Below are positions 1 through 6,072 of a DNA stretch of 6,200 nt, piece by piece (the first letter of the stretch is position 1; every line of letters begins with the position of its first letter). The notes beneath the pieces are model-generated. The model was not told where the DNA came from. It made no database searches and saw only the letters and a list, made by a program, of their open reading frames with translations. Source of the stretch: an uncultured Rikenellaceae bacterium (GTDB taxonomy: Bacteria; Bacteroidota; Bacteroidia; Bacteroidales; Rikenellaceae); contig CAMQUV010000075.1 of the NCBI GenBank assembly GCA_947037995.1, positions 1 through 6,200 of the forward strand, in the 5' to 3' direction. The translations under genes and the position numbers were made by a program.

Positions 1-1232
1 CTATTAAAAATTATCGTAAGACTGCGAAAGTACCAGGATTCCGCCCAGGAATGGTGCCTATGAGCCTTATTAATAAAATGTACCTCAAAAGTACTATCGC
101 CGAAACGGCTTACAAAATGTCGAGCCACGCAGCGTACGACCACGTTAAAGATAACAGTATCGATACACTCGGTGAGATTATGCCCGCGAAAGAGCAAAAA
201 GAACTCGACTTCGATAACCAAACAGATTTCGAATTTGTTTACCAAATCGGACTCGCTCCTGAAATCAAACTAGCGCTTACCAAAAAAGATAAAGTCGAAA
301 AAGTTGTTATCACTCCTGCCGAAGATATGATTACTGGGTATAAAGAAAATCTGCTCAGAAGCTATGGCAAACTTGTTGATGTTGACGCCGTTAAAGACGA
401 AGAAGCGATGACTATCAACCTTGATAACGACGAAATCGCTATCGAAGATGCATACCTCTCACTTATATCTATGGATAAAAAAGCTCGCAAACCTTATATT
501 GGTAAAAAAGTAGGCGATACTATGGAGGTCGATATCACTAAAATGTATCCAGACGCCAAACAAAGAGCTGCAATACTTTCTGTTAAAGAAACAGAACTTG
601 ATGCTATTAACCCTAAATTTAAAATGACTATTACGAAAATTCGTGAGTTCCAAAACCCAGAACTTAATGACGAATTCTTCGCTATGGCATACCCTAATAA
701 AGACGTTACTAACGAAAAAGAACTCGACGAAAAAGTTAAACTTAACGTGCAACAAGAACTCGACGAACAAACAGCGTTCAAATTTCACGATAATGTTAAA
801 GAACTTGCTATCAAAAAAGCAAACCCTCAACTACCAGAACAATTCCTTAAAAATTGGCTCCTAGCTATTAACGAAGGCAAATTTACTGAACAACAAATTG
901 ATGAAGAATATCCGCAATTCCAAAAAATGATGCAGTGGGACCTTGTCAAAAGATATGTTGCCAAAGATAAAGATATTAAAGTAGAAGAAGCTGACCTTAT
1001 GAACGAAGCTACTAATATGGCGATCGCGCAGTTTAAATACTATGGTATGACTAACCCGGAACCGGAAATGCTCGAAAACTTTGCCAAACAAATTCTTTCT
1101 GATAAAGAACAAGTGGGGAAACTTGCTGAACAAGTCGCTGAGAAAAAAATCGTTGACGTACTGCTAGAGAAAATTGCAGTTACTGAAAAAACAATGACCG
1201 TTGAAGAATTCTCTGAATCACTCAAAAAATAA
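1..1232 (+). CDS. tig: Trigger factor, 5'-truncated by the window edge
   Basis: Ribosome-associated chaperone that meets nascent chains at the exit tunnel and has a peptidyl-prolyl isomerase domain. The reading frame is open from base 3; the ATG at 51 is internal, because the codons before it encode the ribosome-binding signature VPGFRPGMVP, which in this family lies about 40 residues from the N-terminus. About 30 codons are therefore missing upstream, and 409 are present. A short, divergent isomerase-like segment follows (roughly 430-650, containing YIGKKVGDTMEVDI), then the long helical C-terminal chaperone arm (ELNDEFF, LPEQFLKNWL, FKYYGM), ending in EEFSESLKK. The total of about 440 residues fits Bacteroidota trigger factors. 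Lysine is nearly always AAA, which suggests a highly expressed gene. A strong terminator follows. Family identification is from recalled motifs, with high certainty. Confidence 0.95.
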   Translation, partial: IKNYRKTAKVPGFRPGMVPMSLINKMYLKSTIAETAYKMSSHAAYDHVKDNSIDTLGEIMPAKEQKELDFDNQTDFEFVYQIGLAPEIKLALTKKDKVEKVVITPAEDMITGYKENLLRSYGKLVDVDAVKDEEAMTINLDNDEIAIEDAYLSLISMDKKARKPYIGKKVGDTMEVDITKMYPDAKQRAAILSVKETELDAINPKFKMTITKIREFQNPELNDEFFAMAYPNKDVTNEKELDEKVKLNVQQELDEQTAFKFHDNVKELAIKKANPQLPEQFLKNWLLAINEGKFTEQQIDEEYPQFQKMMQWDLVKRYVAKDKDIKVEEADLMNEATNMAIAQFKYYGMTNPEPEMLENFAKQILSDKEQVGKLAEQVAEKKIVDVLLEKIAVTEKTMTVEEFSESLKK

Positions 1233-1245
1233 TATCAACGAAATC

Positions 1246-1270
1246 ATAACTTAGCGAAAAGCCAAGTTAT
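1246..1270 (+). other. Small imperfect hairpin ahead of the tig terminator
   Basis: ATAACTT (1246-1252) pairs with AAGTTAT (1264-1270). After one A/C mismatch, GC at 1254-1255 pairs with GC at 1261-1262, closing a GAAAA loop. No T-run follows, so it is not a terminator by itself. It lies 10 bases before the strong terminator stem and may protect the tig mRNA 3' end from exonucleases, or may be chance. Structure is seen; role is inferred. Confidence 0.4.
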
Positions 1271-1280
1271 TACCAATTAT

Positions 1281-1319
1281 AGCGCCGAAAACAATTTTAT
1301 GTTGTTTTCGGCGCTTTTT
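1281..1319 (+). terminator. Rho-independent terminator of tig
   Basis: A perfect 14-bp stem, AGCGCCGAAAACAA (1281-1294) against TTGTTTTCGGCGCT (1302-1315), with a 7-base loop TTTTATG, is followed directly by T residues to 1319. The GC-rich base of the stem plus T-run is the classic intrinsic terminator form. It starts 48 bases after the tig stop codon. On the minus strand no T-run follows the stem, so it appears to act in one direction only. It separates tig from the aminotransferase transcript. Confidence 0.93.
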
Positions 1320-1353
1320 ATGCCACCTATTCATTATCGTGTGTTTTTTTTAC

Positions 1354-1361
1354 TATATTTG
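1354..1361 (+). promoter_or_regulatory. Candidate Bacteroidota -7 promoter box for the aminotransferase gene
   Basis: TATATTTG matches the Bacteroidota primary-sigma -7 consensus TAnnTTTG and lies about 50 bases before the aminotransferase ATG, just after the tig terminator, where a new promoter is expected. The matching -33 TTTG is not convincing: the expected place (about 1330-1335) reads TTCAT. The core CTATATTTGCTAAG closely resembles CTAAATTTGCTAAG upstream of atpE, which supports a functional element. A start of transcription near 1368 would give a leader of about 45 bases. Confidence 0.5.
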
Positions 1362-1413
1362 CTAAGACTAAAAACCAATTAAGTTCTTATCAACCCTATA
1401 ACAAGACCTCGTA

Positions 1414-2613
1414 ATGTCAATGAAACTATCAACTAAGTCGGCGCTAATACCGCCATCGCCAATTCGTAAACTTGTACCCTATGCCGAAAAAGCTGTTAAA
1501 AATGGAGTGAAAGTATATAAACTTAATATCGGACAACCCGACATAGCTATGCCGCAATGCGTCTTTGACGCTGTGAGAAAAGTACACGTTAATAACCTAC
1601 CTTATACCAACTCATCGGGTATAACTTCCTATGTCGAAGCGCTCTCGATGGCTTATAGTAAAAAAGGTCACGAAATTAATACAGACGAAATTGTGGTTAC
1701 TACAGGAGGCTCCGAAGCAATATATTTTGCACTGATGGTTCTCTGTAACGAAAACGACGAAGTGATTATACCAGAACCGTATTATGCTAATTATAACGGC
1801 TTTGCAATTCAGGTTGGTGCGAAAATTGTACCAATTACTACACATATCGAAACTGGATTCGCTCTGCCCAAAGTAGAAGAGTTTGAACGAATTATTACGC
1901 CGAAAACTAAGGCGATTATGATTTGTAATCCGAATAACCCAACGGGGAAACTCTATTCAAAAGAAGAAATTTTGCAACTTAGAGATATTGCGATTAAACA
2001 TAATATTTTCTTGATTGCCGATGAGGTGTATAGCGATTTTTGCTATGACGACGAGGAGCATTTCTCCCTGCTCGAACTTGACGGTGTAGACGACAGAGTG
2101 ATTGTCTGCGACTCGGTGAGCAAACGTTACTCAATGTGCGGCGCAAGGGTAGGAGCAATTATATCGAAAAATAAAAATGTAATGGATGCTGTGGTGAGGT
2201 TGGCGCAAACTAGGCTTAGCGCACCTTATCTTGACCAAGTTGCTGCCGAAACTGCGCTGAGACACTCTAGCGACGAATACTTCATCAATGTAAGAAAAGA
2301 GTATATACAACGTAGAAATACGATGGTTGAGCTGCTGCATAAAATTGAAGGAGTGGAGTGTCCAATGCCTAAAGGGGCGTTCTATGTGGTAGCAAAACTG
2401 CCTGTAGAAAATGCTGAAGCCTTTGCACAGTGGCTGCTTGAGAGTTATTCTTATGAGGGAGGGACGGTTATGCTTGCCCCAGCTGCTGGGTTCTATGCCG
2501 ACCCGCATAATTGCCCGCAAAACTATGTTCGATTGGCCTATGTTTTGTGTCAAGAGGACATTCGCAAAGCGATGAATATACTGGAACACGCGCTCAAAGA
2601 ATATAATAAATAA
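1414..2613 (+). CDS. PLP-dependent class I/II aminotransferase, probably aspartate aminotransferase
   Basis: Transfers an amino group between an amino acid and a 2-oxo acid in the cytosol; aspartate/2-oxoglutarate is the most likely pair. The 399 residues fit fold-type I aminotransferases. Visible landmarks in order: NIGQPD (38-43), cofactor-binding GGSEA (98-102), stacking Tyr in PEPYY (120-124), NPNNPTG (172-178), ADEVYSD with the pyridine-N aspartate D203, SVSKRYSMCGARVG with Schiff-base lysine K237 and phosphate-binding R245, and YVRLAY with the substrate-carboxylate arginine R373. All key residues are present, so the enzyme should be active. The start at 1414 is chosen as the first ATG; a second ATG two codons later (1420) is an equal alternative, and neither has a Shine-Dalgarno site. 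It is probably co-transcribed with the kinase gene 25 bp downstream. Exact substrate cannot be set by motif alone, because related enzymes act on aromatic or branched amino acids. Confidence 0.92.
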   Translation: MSMKLSTKSALIPPSPIRKLVPYAEKAVKNGVKVYKLNIGQPDIAMPQCVFDAVRKVHVNNLPYTNSSGITSYVEALSMAYSKKGHEINTDEIVVTTGGSEAIYFALMVLCNENDEVIIPEPYYANYNGFAIQVGAKIVPITTHIETGFALPKVEEFERIITPKTKAIMICNPNNPTGKLYSKEEILQLRDIAIKHNIFLIADEVYSDFCYDDEEHFSLLELDGVDDRVIVCDSVSKRYSMCGARVGAIISKNKNVMDAVVRLAQTRLSAPYLDQVAAETALRHSSDEYFINVRKEYIQRRNTMVELLHKIEGVECPMPKGAFYVVAKLPVENAEAFAQWLLESYSYEGGTVMLAPAAGFYADPHNCPQNYVRLAYVLCQEDIRKAMNILEHALKEYNK

Positions 2614-2638
2614 GCAAAAAAAGATATAGAAATCACGG

Positions 2639-4144
2639 ATGAGATACCCCGGAACTTTACAGTATTTAGAAGCCATACAATCCGCCAATGATTTGGCTAC
2701 AATACTTTGCGATATTAAACTCGTGAGGGATAATCACGACGAGCCAATTTTCTCGAGCGGAGGTTTCGGTACTGTATATAAAGTGGAAATCAACGGGAAG
2801 TTTAAAGCGCTTAAATGTTTCACTCGTGAACAGCCGGGAAGGACAACGGCATACCGAACTATATCAAAACATTTTAACCCTAATTCGCCACACGCTGTCG
2901 ATTTTAATTATCTCGAAGAGGAGCTTTATGTGTTCTATGACAAGCAGTCGGGGAATCAATTTCCTGTGCTTATTATGGATTGGGTTGAGGGTGAAACCTT
3001 AGCTCACAAGATTCATCGGGCCGCTGTCAGTCATCAGCATAATCAATTAGAGCAACTAAGTGCGAACTTCGATAAAATGGCGCTGTGGCTGCTCTCACAA
3101 GAATTTGCCCACGGTGATATTAAACCTGACAATATCATTGTGCATAATAATGGAAATATGGTTTTGGTGGATTATGATGGAATATATCTACCTCAGATGC
3201 AGGGTGAATGTCAAAGGGAGGTGGGTACGATTGGTTTTCAGCACCCTAGGCGCGAAGAGATGGTTTTTTCGAAAGAAATTGACCAATATTCTATTGCTAT
3301 TATAAGTTTATCGTTGAGGGTTCTGGCGCAGTATCCGCAATTTTATGCGCAATATAGGTGTTCGGGGGGAATTATCTTTAGTCCTGAGAAAATTATGAAT
3401 AATGAGGACCAATGTTATAATAGTATGCGGAGCTCCACTTTTGCCGAGCACCCTCTTTACAAATCGCTTTGTTCGGATAGTCCTACGATAGAGGGGCTTG
3501 CTAAAATGATAAGTAATGGTAGCCTAGAACCACGTATTATTGTGCAGCCATCGGTAGTTACGCCGCCTAAGTTGGAGGTTTACAAAGATGCTGGGAAGTA
3601 TGGGTTTACTGACCAGAATGGAATCCCTGCGGTGAAGGCAAAATATGATGCTGTGAGCTCTTTTAGTGAGAATAGCGTTGTGGTTAAGAGTGGTGACCGT
3701 TGGGGAGCTATCGACACAAATGGCAGAATACGAATCCAGCCTATTTACGACAGTGTGTCGGATATGAGTGAGGGGATGGCGGCAGTATCTATGTCGGGAA
3801 AATATGGTTATGTTAATTTGAACGGAGAGTGTGTTGTGCCGCTAAAGTATGACAATGCTTGGAGTTTTCGCGAGGGTTTGGCTCTGGTCAAAAGGGGTAT
3901 GAAATATGGTTTTGTTGGTAAGGATGGTAAGATTGCTATACCAACGAAGTTCGATTTTGTGAGCAGTTTCTCGGAGGGTTATGCTTGTGCTCGCAGGGAC
4001 AATCTATTTGGTTATATTGACAAAAAGGGCAGATGGGTGGTGCGTCCTAAGTACGATTTTGCCTCGAGGGTGAGTGGTGGTGTTGCTACTGTTGAGGTTG
4101 GCGACACGATTAAGCAGCTTAAATTTCCACCATCAAAGGGTTAA
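2639..4144 (+). CDS. Eukaryote-like Ser/Thr protein kinase with C-terminal WG repeats
   Basis: Predicted to phosphorylate an unknown protein; no signal peptide or membrane segment is visible, so probably cytosolic. Kinase domain, about residues 30-290: glycine loop SGGFGTVYKV (40-49), ATP-binding lysine K59 in ALKCF, hinge VLIMDWVEG (110-118), catalytic loop HGDIKPDN (H158, D160, K162, N165), metal-binding aspartate D178 in VDYDG in place of DFG, the GTIGFQHPR activation-segment end (196-204), and helix-F aspartate D215 in DQYS. Catalytic residues are intact; HRD is HGD and DFG is DYD, as in several bacterial kinases. A proline-containing linker (about 300-312) leads to five 34-residue WG-type repeats (321-490). 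The ATG at 2639 is 25 bp after the aminotransferase stop, suggesting one transcript. Codon use (more AAG, GAG, GTG, GGG) differs from the tig and ATPase genes and suggests lower expression. No clear terminator follows. Kinase fold and repeats are well supported; the biological role is unknown. Confidence 0.9.
   Translation: MRYPGTLQYLEAIQSANDLATILCDIKLVRDNHDEPIFSSGGFGTVYKVEINGKFKALKCFTREQPGRTTAYRTISKHFNPNSPHAVDFNYLEEELYVFYDKQSGNQFPVLIMDWVEGETLAHKIHRAAVSHQHNQLEQLSANFDKMALWLLSQEFAHGDIKPDNIIVHNNGNMVLVDYDGIYLPQMQGECQREVGTIGFQHPRREEMVFSKEIDQYSIAIISLSLRVLAQYPQFYAQYRCSGGIIFSPEKIMNNEDQCYNSMRSSTFAEHPLYKSLCSDSPTIEGLAKMISNGSLEPRIIVQPSVVTPPKLEVYKDAGKYGFTDQNGIPAVKAKYDAVSSFSENSVVVKSGDRWGAIDTNGRIRIQPIYDSVSDMSEGMAAVSMSGKYGYVNLNGECVVPLKYDNAWSFREGLALVKRGMKYGFVGKDGKIAIPTKFDFVSSFSEGYACARRDNLFGYIDKKGRWVVRPKYDFASRVSGGVATVEVGDTIKQLKFPPSKG
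3599..4108 (+). repeat. Five tandem WG-type repeats, 34 codons (102 bp) each, in the kinase gene
   Basis: Residues 321-354, 355-388, 389-422, 423-456 and 457-490 align without a gap. Each starts with [YWF]G[FAY], then xxxxG, a [KI][YF]D motif near position 16-17 (KYDA, IYDS, KYDN, KFDF, KYDF) and, in most copies, SFxEG or MSEG near position 23-26. This is the pattern of WG/KWG repeats, a beta-rich presumed binding module common in Bacteroidota. The copies differ strongly in DNA sequence, so the array is old and not a recent tandem duplication. The first copy lacks the EG pair (SENS) and the last reads SGG. Confidence 0.85.
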
Positions 4145-4154
4145 ATTTGCATTA

Positions 4155-4182
4155 TTTGGCTATTTTATTTTCGCTATATTTA
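4155..4182 (+). promoter_or_regulatory. Weak second promoter candidate upstream of atpE
   Basis: TTTG (4155-4158) and TATATTTA (4175-4182) resemble the Bacteroidota -33 and -7 boxes, but the last base of the -7 box is A rather than G and the 16-base spacer is short. The flanking TCTAAA sequence also appears next to the better promoter at 4318. If active, it would give a leader of about 260 bases before atpE. Low confidence. Confidence 0.25.
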
Positions 4183-4293
4183 TAATAAGTCTAAAAAGCT
4201 GTTATTTCATTACGTTTGTATATGCTATGCTTGTATCTAGTTTTTATTAAATTCATATTTTAACCATTACTAACCTACCTTTCACCCATTTTA

Positions 4294-4325
4294 TTTGTTT
4301 TTATCATTTTTTTAGTCTAAATTTG
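4294..4325 (+). promoter_or_regulatory. Probable main promoter of the V-ATPase operon
   Basis: TTTG at 4294-4297 and TAAATTTG at 4318-4325 match the Bacteroidota -33/-7 consensus (TTTG, then TAnnTTTG) with a 20-base spacer, close to the usual distance. Transcription would start near 4332, leaving a leader of about 120 bases before the atpE ATG. The 14-base core CTAAATTTGCTAAG differs in one base from the candidate promoter of the aminotransferase gene. This is the best promoter match in the window. Confidence 0.65.
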
Positions 4326-4347
4326 CTAAGTAGCCTTTTCAATTTAG

Positions 4348-4404
4348 ATGAATTGGGGCACGACAGTGGCGTTATTATTTGTAATGGCGACGCGATTAAC
4401 TTGA
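4348..4404 (+). CDS. Possible 18-residue hydrophobic small ORF in the ATPase leader
   Basis: ATG at 4348 opens an 18-codon frame ending in TGA at 4402-4404, encoding MNWGTTVALLFVMATRLT. It would be the first ORF of the predicted transcript, about 16 bases after the expected start of transcription. The stretch is clearly richer in G and C than the surrounding sequence, which is what makes it stand out. The centre (VALLFVMA) is hydrophobic but shorter than a normal transmembrane helix. It may be a leader peptide, a small membrane protein or chance; no family is recognised and no Shine-Dalgarno site is present. Confidence 0.25.
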   Translation: MNWGTTVALLFVMATRLT

Positions 4405-4450
4405 ATAAATAAAAAACATATAATTACCATTTTATTAATTATAATCTCTT

Positions 4451-5041
4451 ATGGAAAATAAACTCCAAAAACTAACCGAAAAACTCTATAACGAGGGACT
4501 CGAAAAAGGTAAAAACGACGCTGCGAAAATCCTTAGCGATGCCAAAGCCAAAGAACTCGAAATACTCGACCGTGCTAAAGCTGACGCTGCGAAAATCCTT
4601 GCTGACGCTACTAGAAAAGCCTCGGAGCTCAAAGAGAATACACTTAACGAAATTAAACTCACATCAACGCAACTTATTTCGCAAATCAGAACGCAAATTC
4701 TTGAAACGATTACTGCTAAAGTTGTCACTCCTAAGGTCGATAAAGCCTGGAAAGATGGCGATTTTGTTAAAAAACTGATTCTCGATGCCGTAGCCAAATT
4801 CAACCCGTCGGCTAACCAACCCGTTAACGTTGTGGTTACTGCCGAACTTCAAGAGCAAGTTCAAGCCGAAATACTCGAGGCGTTTAACAAATCGGTCACT
4901 CTTACTACTAATGATAAGGTCAAAGTGCCGTTTGTTATCAACCCACAAAATGATAACTATTTTGTCAGCTTTACGGATAAAGACTTTGACGAACTAATCA
5001 AAAATGCACTGCGTAGCACGGTGAAAGAGATTATATTCTAA
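4451..5041 (+). CDS. atpE: V/A-type ATPase subunit E (peripheral stalk)
   Basis: Subunit E forms part of the peripheral stalk that holds the catalytic A3B3 head against rotation in V/A-type rotary ATPases, on the cytoplasmic side. It is unrelated to F-type AtpE (subunit c). The 196 residues match the usual length. The N-terminal half (about 1-85) is an Ala/Lys/Glu-rich helix with an 11-residue periodicity (DAAKILSDAKA, KELEILDRAKA, DAAKILADATR). The C-terminal half (about 95-196) is the globular head-binding domain, ending in LRSTVKEIIF, which resembles the LRP-x-x-x-E-x-LF end of Bacteroidota homologues. The ATG at 4451 gives the typical MENK-L-x-x-LTEK opening. It is first in the operon, 31 bp before the DUF2764-type gene. 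Lysine is mostly AAA, suggesting good expression. The identification rests on helical pattern, C-terminus and gene order. Confidence 0.9.
   Translation: MENKLQKLTEKLYNEGLEKGKNDAAKILSDAKAKELEILDRAKADAAKILADATRKASELKENTLNEIKLTSTQLISQIRTQILETITAKVVTPKVDKAWKDGDFVKKLILDAVAKFNPSANQPVNVVVTAELQEQVQAEILEAFNKSVTLTTNDKVKVPFVINPQNDNYFVSFTDKDFDELIKNALRSTVKEIIF
4517..4600 (+). repeat. 18-bp direct repeat, 66 bp apart, inside atpE
   Basis: GACGCTGCGAAAATCCTT occurs at 4517-4534 and again, identical, at 4583-4600. Both copies are in the same frame and encode DAAKIL (residues 23-28 and 45-50). The 66-bp offset equals 22 residues, two hendecads of the stalk helix, so the repeat marks an internal duplication or strong constraint within the coiled coil rather than a mobile element. 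Confidence 0.8.
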
Positions 5042-5072
5042 ATAATTTACGCAGAAAACTAAGAATATAGAA

Positions 5073-5978
5073 ATGTACAAAAACATTATTAATTATACCA
5101 AACATAATAACCAGTACTACTGCCTGGTAGCGTCGTTGCCGATGGATATCGTTGATGCGCCTGCGGCTGCTGATGACGACTTGACCATACTTCTCGATGC
5201 CAAAAACGAAATCGTTAACCAACTGAACGAAGATGACAAAAAACTCGTGAAACTTATCGACTATCAGTCTGATTTGGTGAATGTCTTTAATGTAATTGAT
5301 AATAACGAACTGCCGTTTAATCAACTGGCAAACCTGTCGCTCGATGAAATTAAACTCGAAATCGAAAAACCAGAATCGCTAGGCGAAAAATATATCTCAC
5401 TATTGCCCCTGCAACTAGAATCAATTCTTGACAGATTTACTGGCAAAATTGACCCCGAACTGCTCGATGATGACTTTGCTAAAATCGAAACCAGTAAAGA
5501 ACTCCAAATTATTATGTTGGAGCAGTATTATACGATGCTCGAACAGGCTGGTTCTAAAATGCTCGAGAATTGGGCGAAAATTGCTCTCGTTCTTGGTAAT
5601 GTTATTGTGGCGTACGATGCACGCGATAATCACGATAATATTGACTATATAGTTGGAGCTAATAGAGAAATTATACAAATTATTAAAAATAATTATAAAG
5701 CAAACGACTTTGGACTTACTAATGAAATCGACTATGTTGATAGTATCCTGAATGTCGTGGCTACCAAAAATGTTGTTGAGAGAGAACGAAAACTCGACCT
5801 GCTTAAGATGGAGCTGCTTAATGTTATTACCGAACAAGAGTACTTCTCTACGGACTATGTGCTTGCTTGTGTGCTGAAAATCAATATGAAGTGCAGATGG
5901 GCGATGCTTAATGATAGCGCGGATAAAGAAAAATTTAAAAATATTGTCAAATCGTTTACCGAAAAACTCGATTTGTAA
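5073..5978 (+). CDS. DUF2764-type protein of the V-ATPase operon
   Basis: A 301-residue, acidic and mainly helical protein with no signal peptide or clear membrane segment. It resembles the DUF2764 family found between atpE and atpA in Bacteroidota: an early QYYCLVASLP (14-23), a middle helix region MLEQYYTMLEQAGSKMLENW (148-167), NDFGL with EIDYV (211-222), VVERERKLDLLK (234-245) and a final CRWAMLND (274-281) segment. In other V/A-ATPase operons this slot holds subunit C, the socket joining the central shaft to the membrane ring, so a C-like role is plausible but inferred. The ATG at 5073 is preferred because the family's YYxLVAxLP start lies only 14 residues in and the next Met (residue 24) would delete it; the first dozen residues are then a small extension. 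It lies 31 bp after atpE. The 94 bp before atpA include a hairpin. Confidence 0.82.
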   Translation: MYKNIINYTKHNNQYYCLVASLPMDIVDAPAAADDDLTILLDAKNEIVNQLNEDDKKLVKLIDYQSDLVNVFNVIDNNELPFNQLANLSLDEIKLEIEKPESLGEKYISLLPLQLESILDRFTGKIDPELLDDDFAKIETSKELQIIMLEQYYTMLEQAGSKMLENWAKIALVLGNVIVAYDARDNHDNIDYIVGANREIIQIIKNNYKANDFGLTNEIDYVDSILNVVATKNVVERERKLDLLKMELLNVITEQEYFSTDYVLACVLKINMKCRWAMLNDSADKEKFKNIVKSFTEKLDL

Positions 5979-5994
5979 TTATAATGATACATAT

Positions 5995-6022
5995 ACACCT
6001 GCTGCGCTTGGAGTAGTGGTGT
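5995..6022 (+). other. Hairpin between the DUF2764-type gene and atpA
   Basis: ACACC (5995-5999) pairs with GGTGT (6018-6022). With T6000 bulged, GCTGC (6001-6005) pairs with GAGTAGT bases 6013-6017, including two G-U pairs, around the loop 6006-6012. No proper T-run follows, so readthrough into atpA is expected. It is richer in G and C than its flanks. It could be an mRNA processing or stability element, which would help set different amounts of a single-copy subunit and the three-copy A and B subunits. Structure is seen; role is inferred. Confidence 0.4.
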
Positions 6023-6072
6023 TTGAGGAAAAAAGAAATAGAAAATAAATAAAAACTTATTACATATATTAA

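Larger units (their letters stand above)
4145..4450 (+). other. A/T-rich intergenic region upstream of the V-ATPase operon
   Basis: These 306 bases lie between the kinase stop and atpE. They contain one good promoter match (4294-4325), one weak match (4155-4182) and an 18-codon small ORF (4348-4404), described separately. No tRNA, inverted-repeat element or intrinsic terminator for the kinase transcript was found; the T-runs near 4240 and 4305 have no stem before them. About 40 bases before the atpE ATG are almost purely A/T, as is common at Bacteroidota translation starts. Confidence 0.6.

Noticed and set aside
51..53. ATG at 51 as the true start of trigger factor
   Set aside because: The codons before it continue the ribosome-binding signature (PGFRPG), so the protein begins before the window.
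2131..2688. Open minus-strand frame of 185 codons antisense to the aminotransferase gene
   Set aside because: It lies almost wholly opposite a gene with complete catalytic motifs, its translation shows no recognisable domain, and no promoter or initiation context is seen. It is a shadow of the real gene.
3060..3305. 81-codon + strand frame inside the kinase gene
   Set aside because: It overlaps the catalytic loop and metal-binding region of the kinase in another frame; the translation is Trp/Ile/Met-rich and not protein-like.
3599..4108. CRISPR-like or mobile repeat array, given the regular 102-bp spacing
   Set aside because: The periodicity is at protein level: the units are in frame, adjoining, and differ strongly in DNA, as expected of WG repeats.
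4141..4260. Intrinsic terminator after the kinase gene
   Set aside because: T-rich stretches occur, but no stable G/C-containing stem precedes any of them. Termination may be Rho-dependent or lie elsewhere.
5421..5837. 138-codon minus-strand frame opposite the DUF2764-type gene
   Set aside because: The Asn/Ile/Phe-rich translation is typical of the reverse complement of A/T-rich coding DNA, and the forward gene is well supported.
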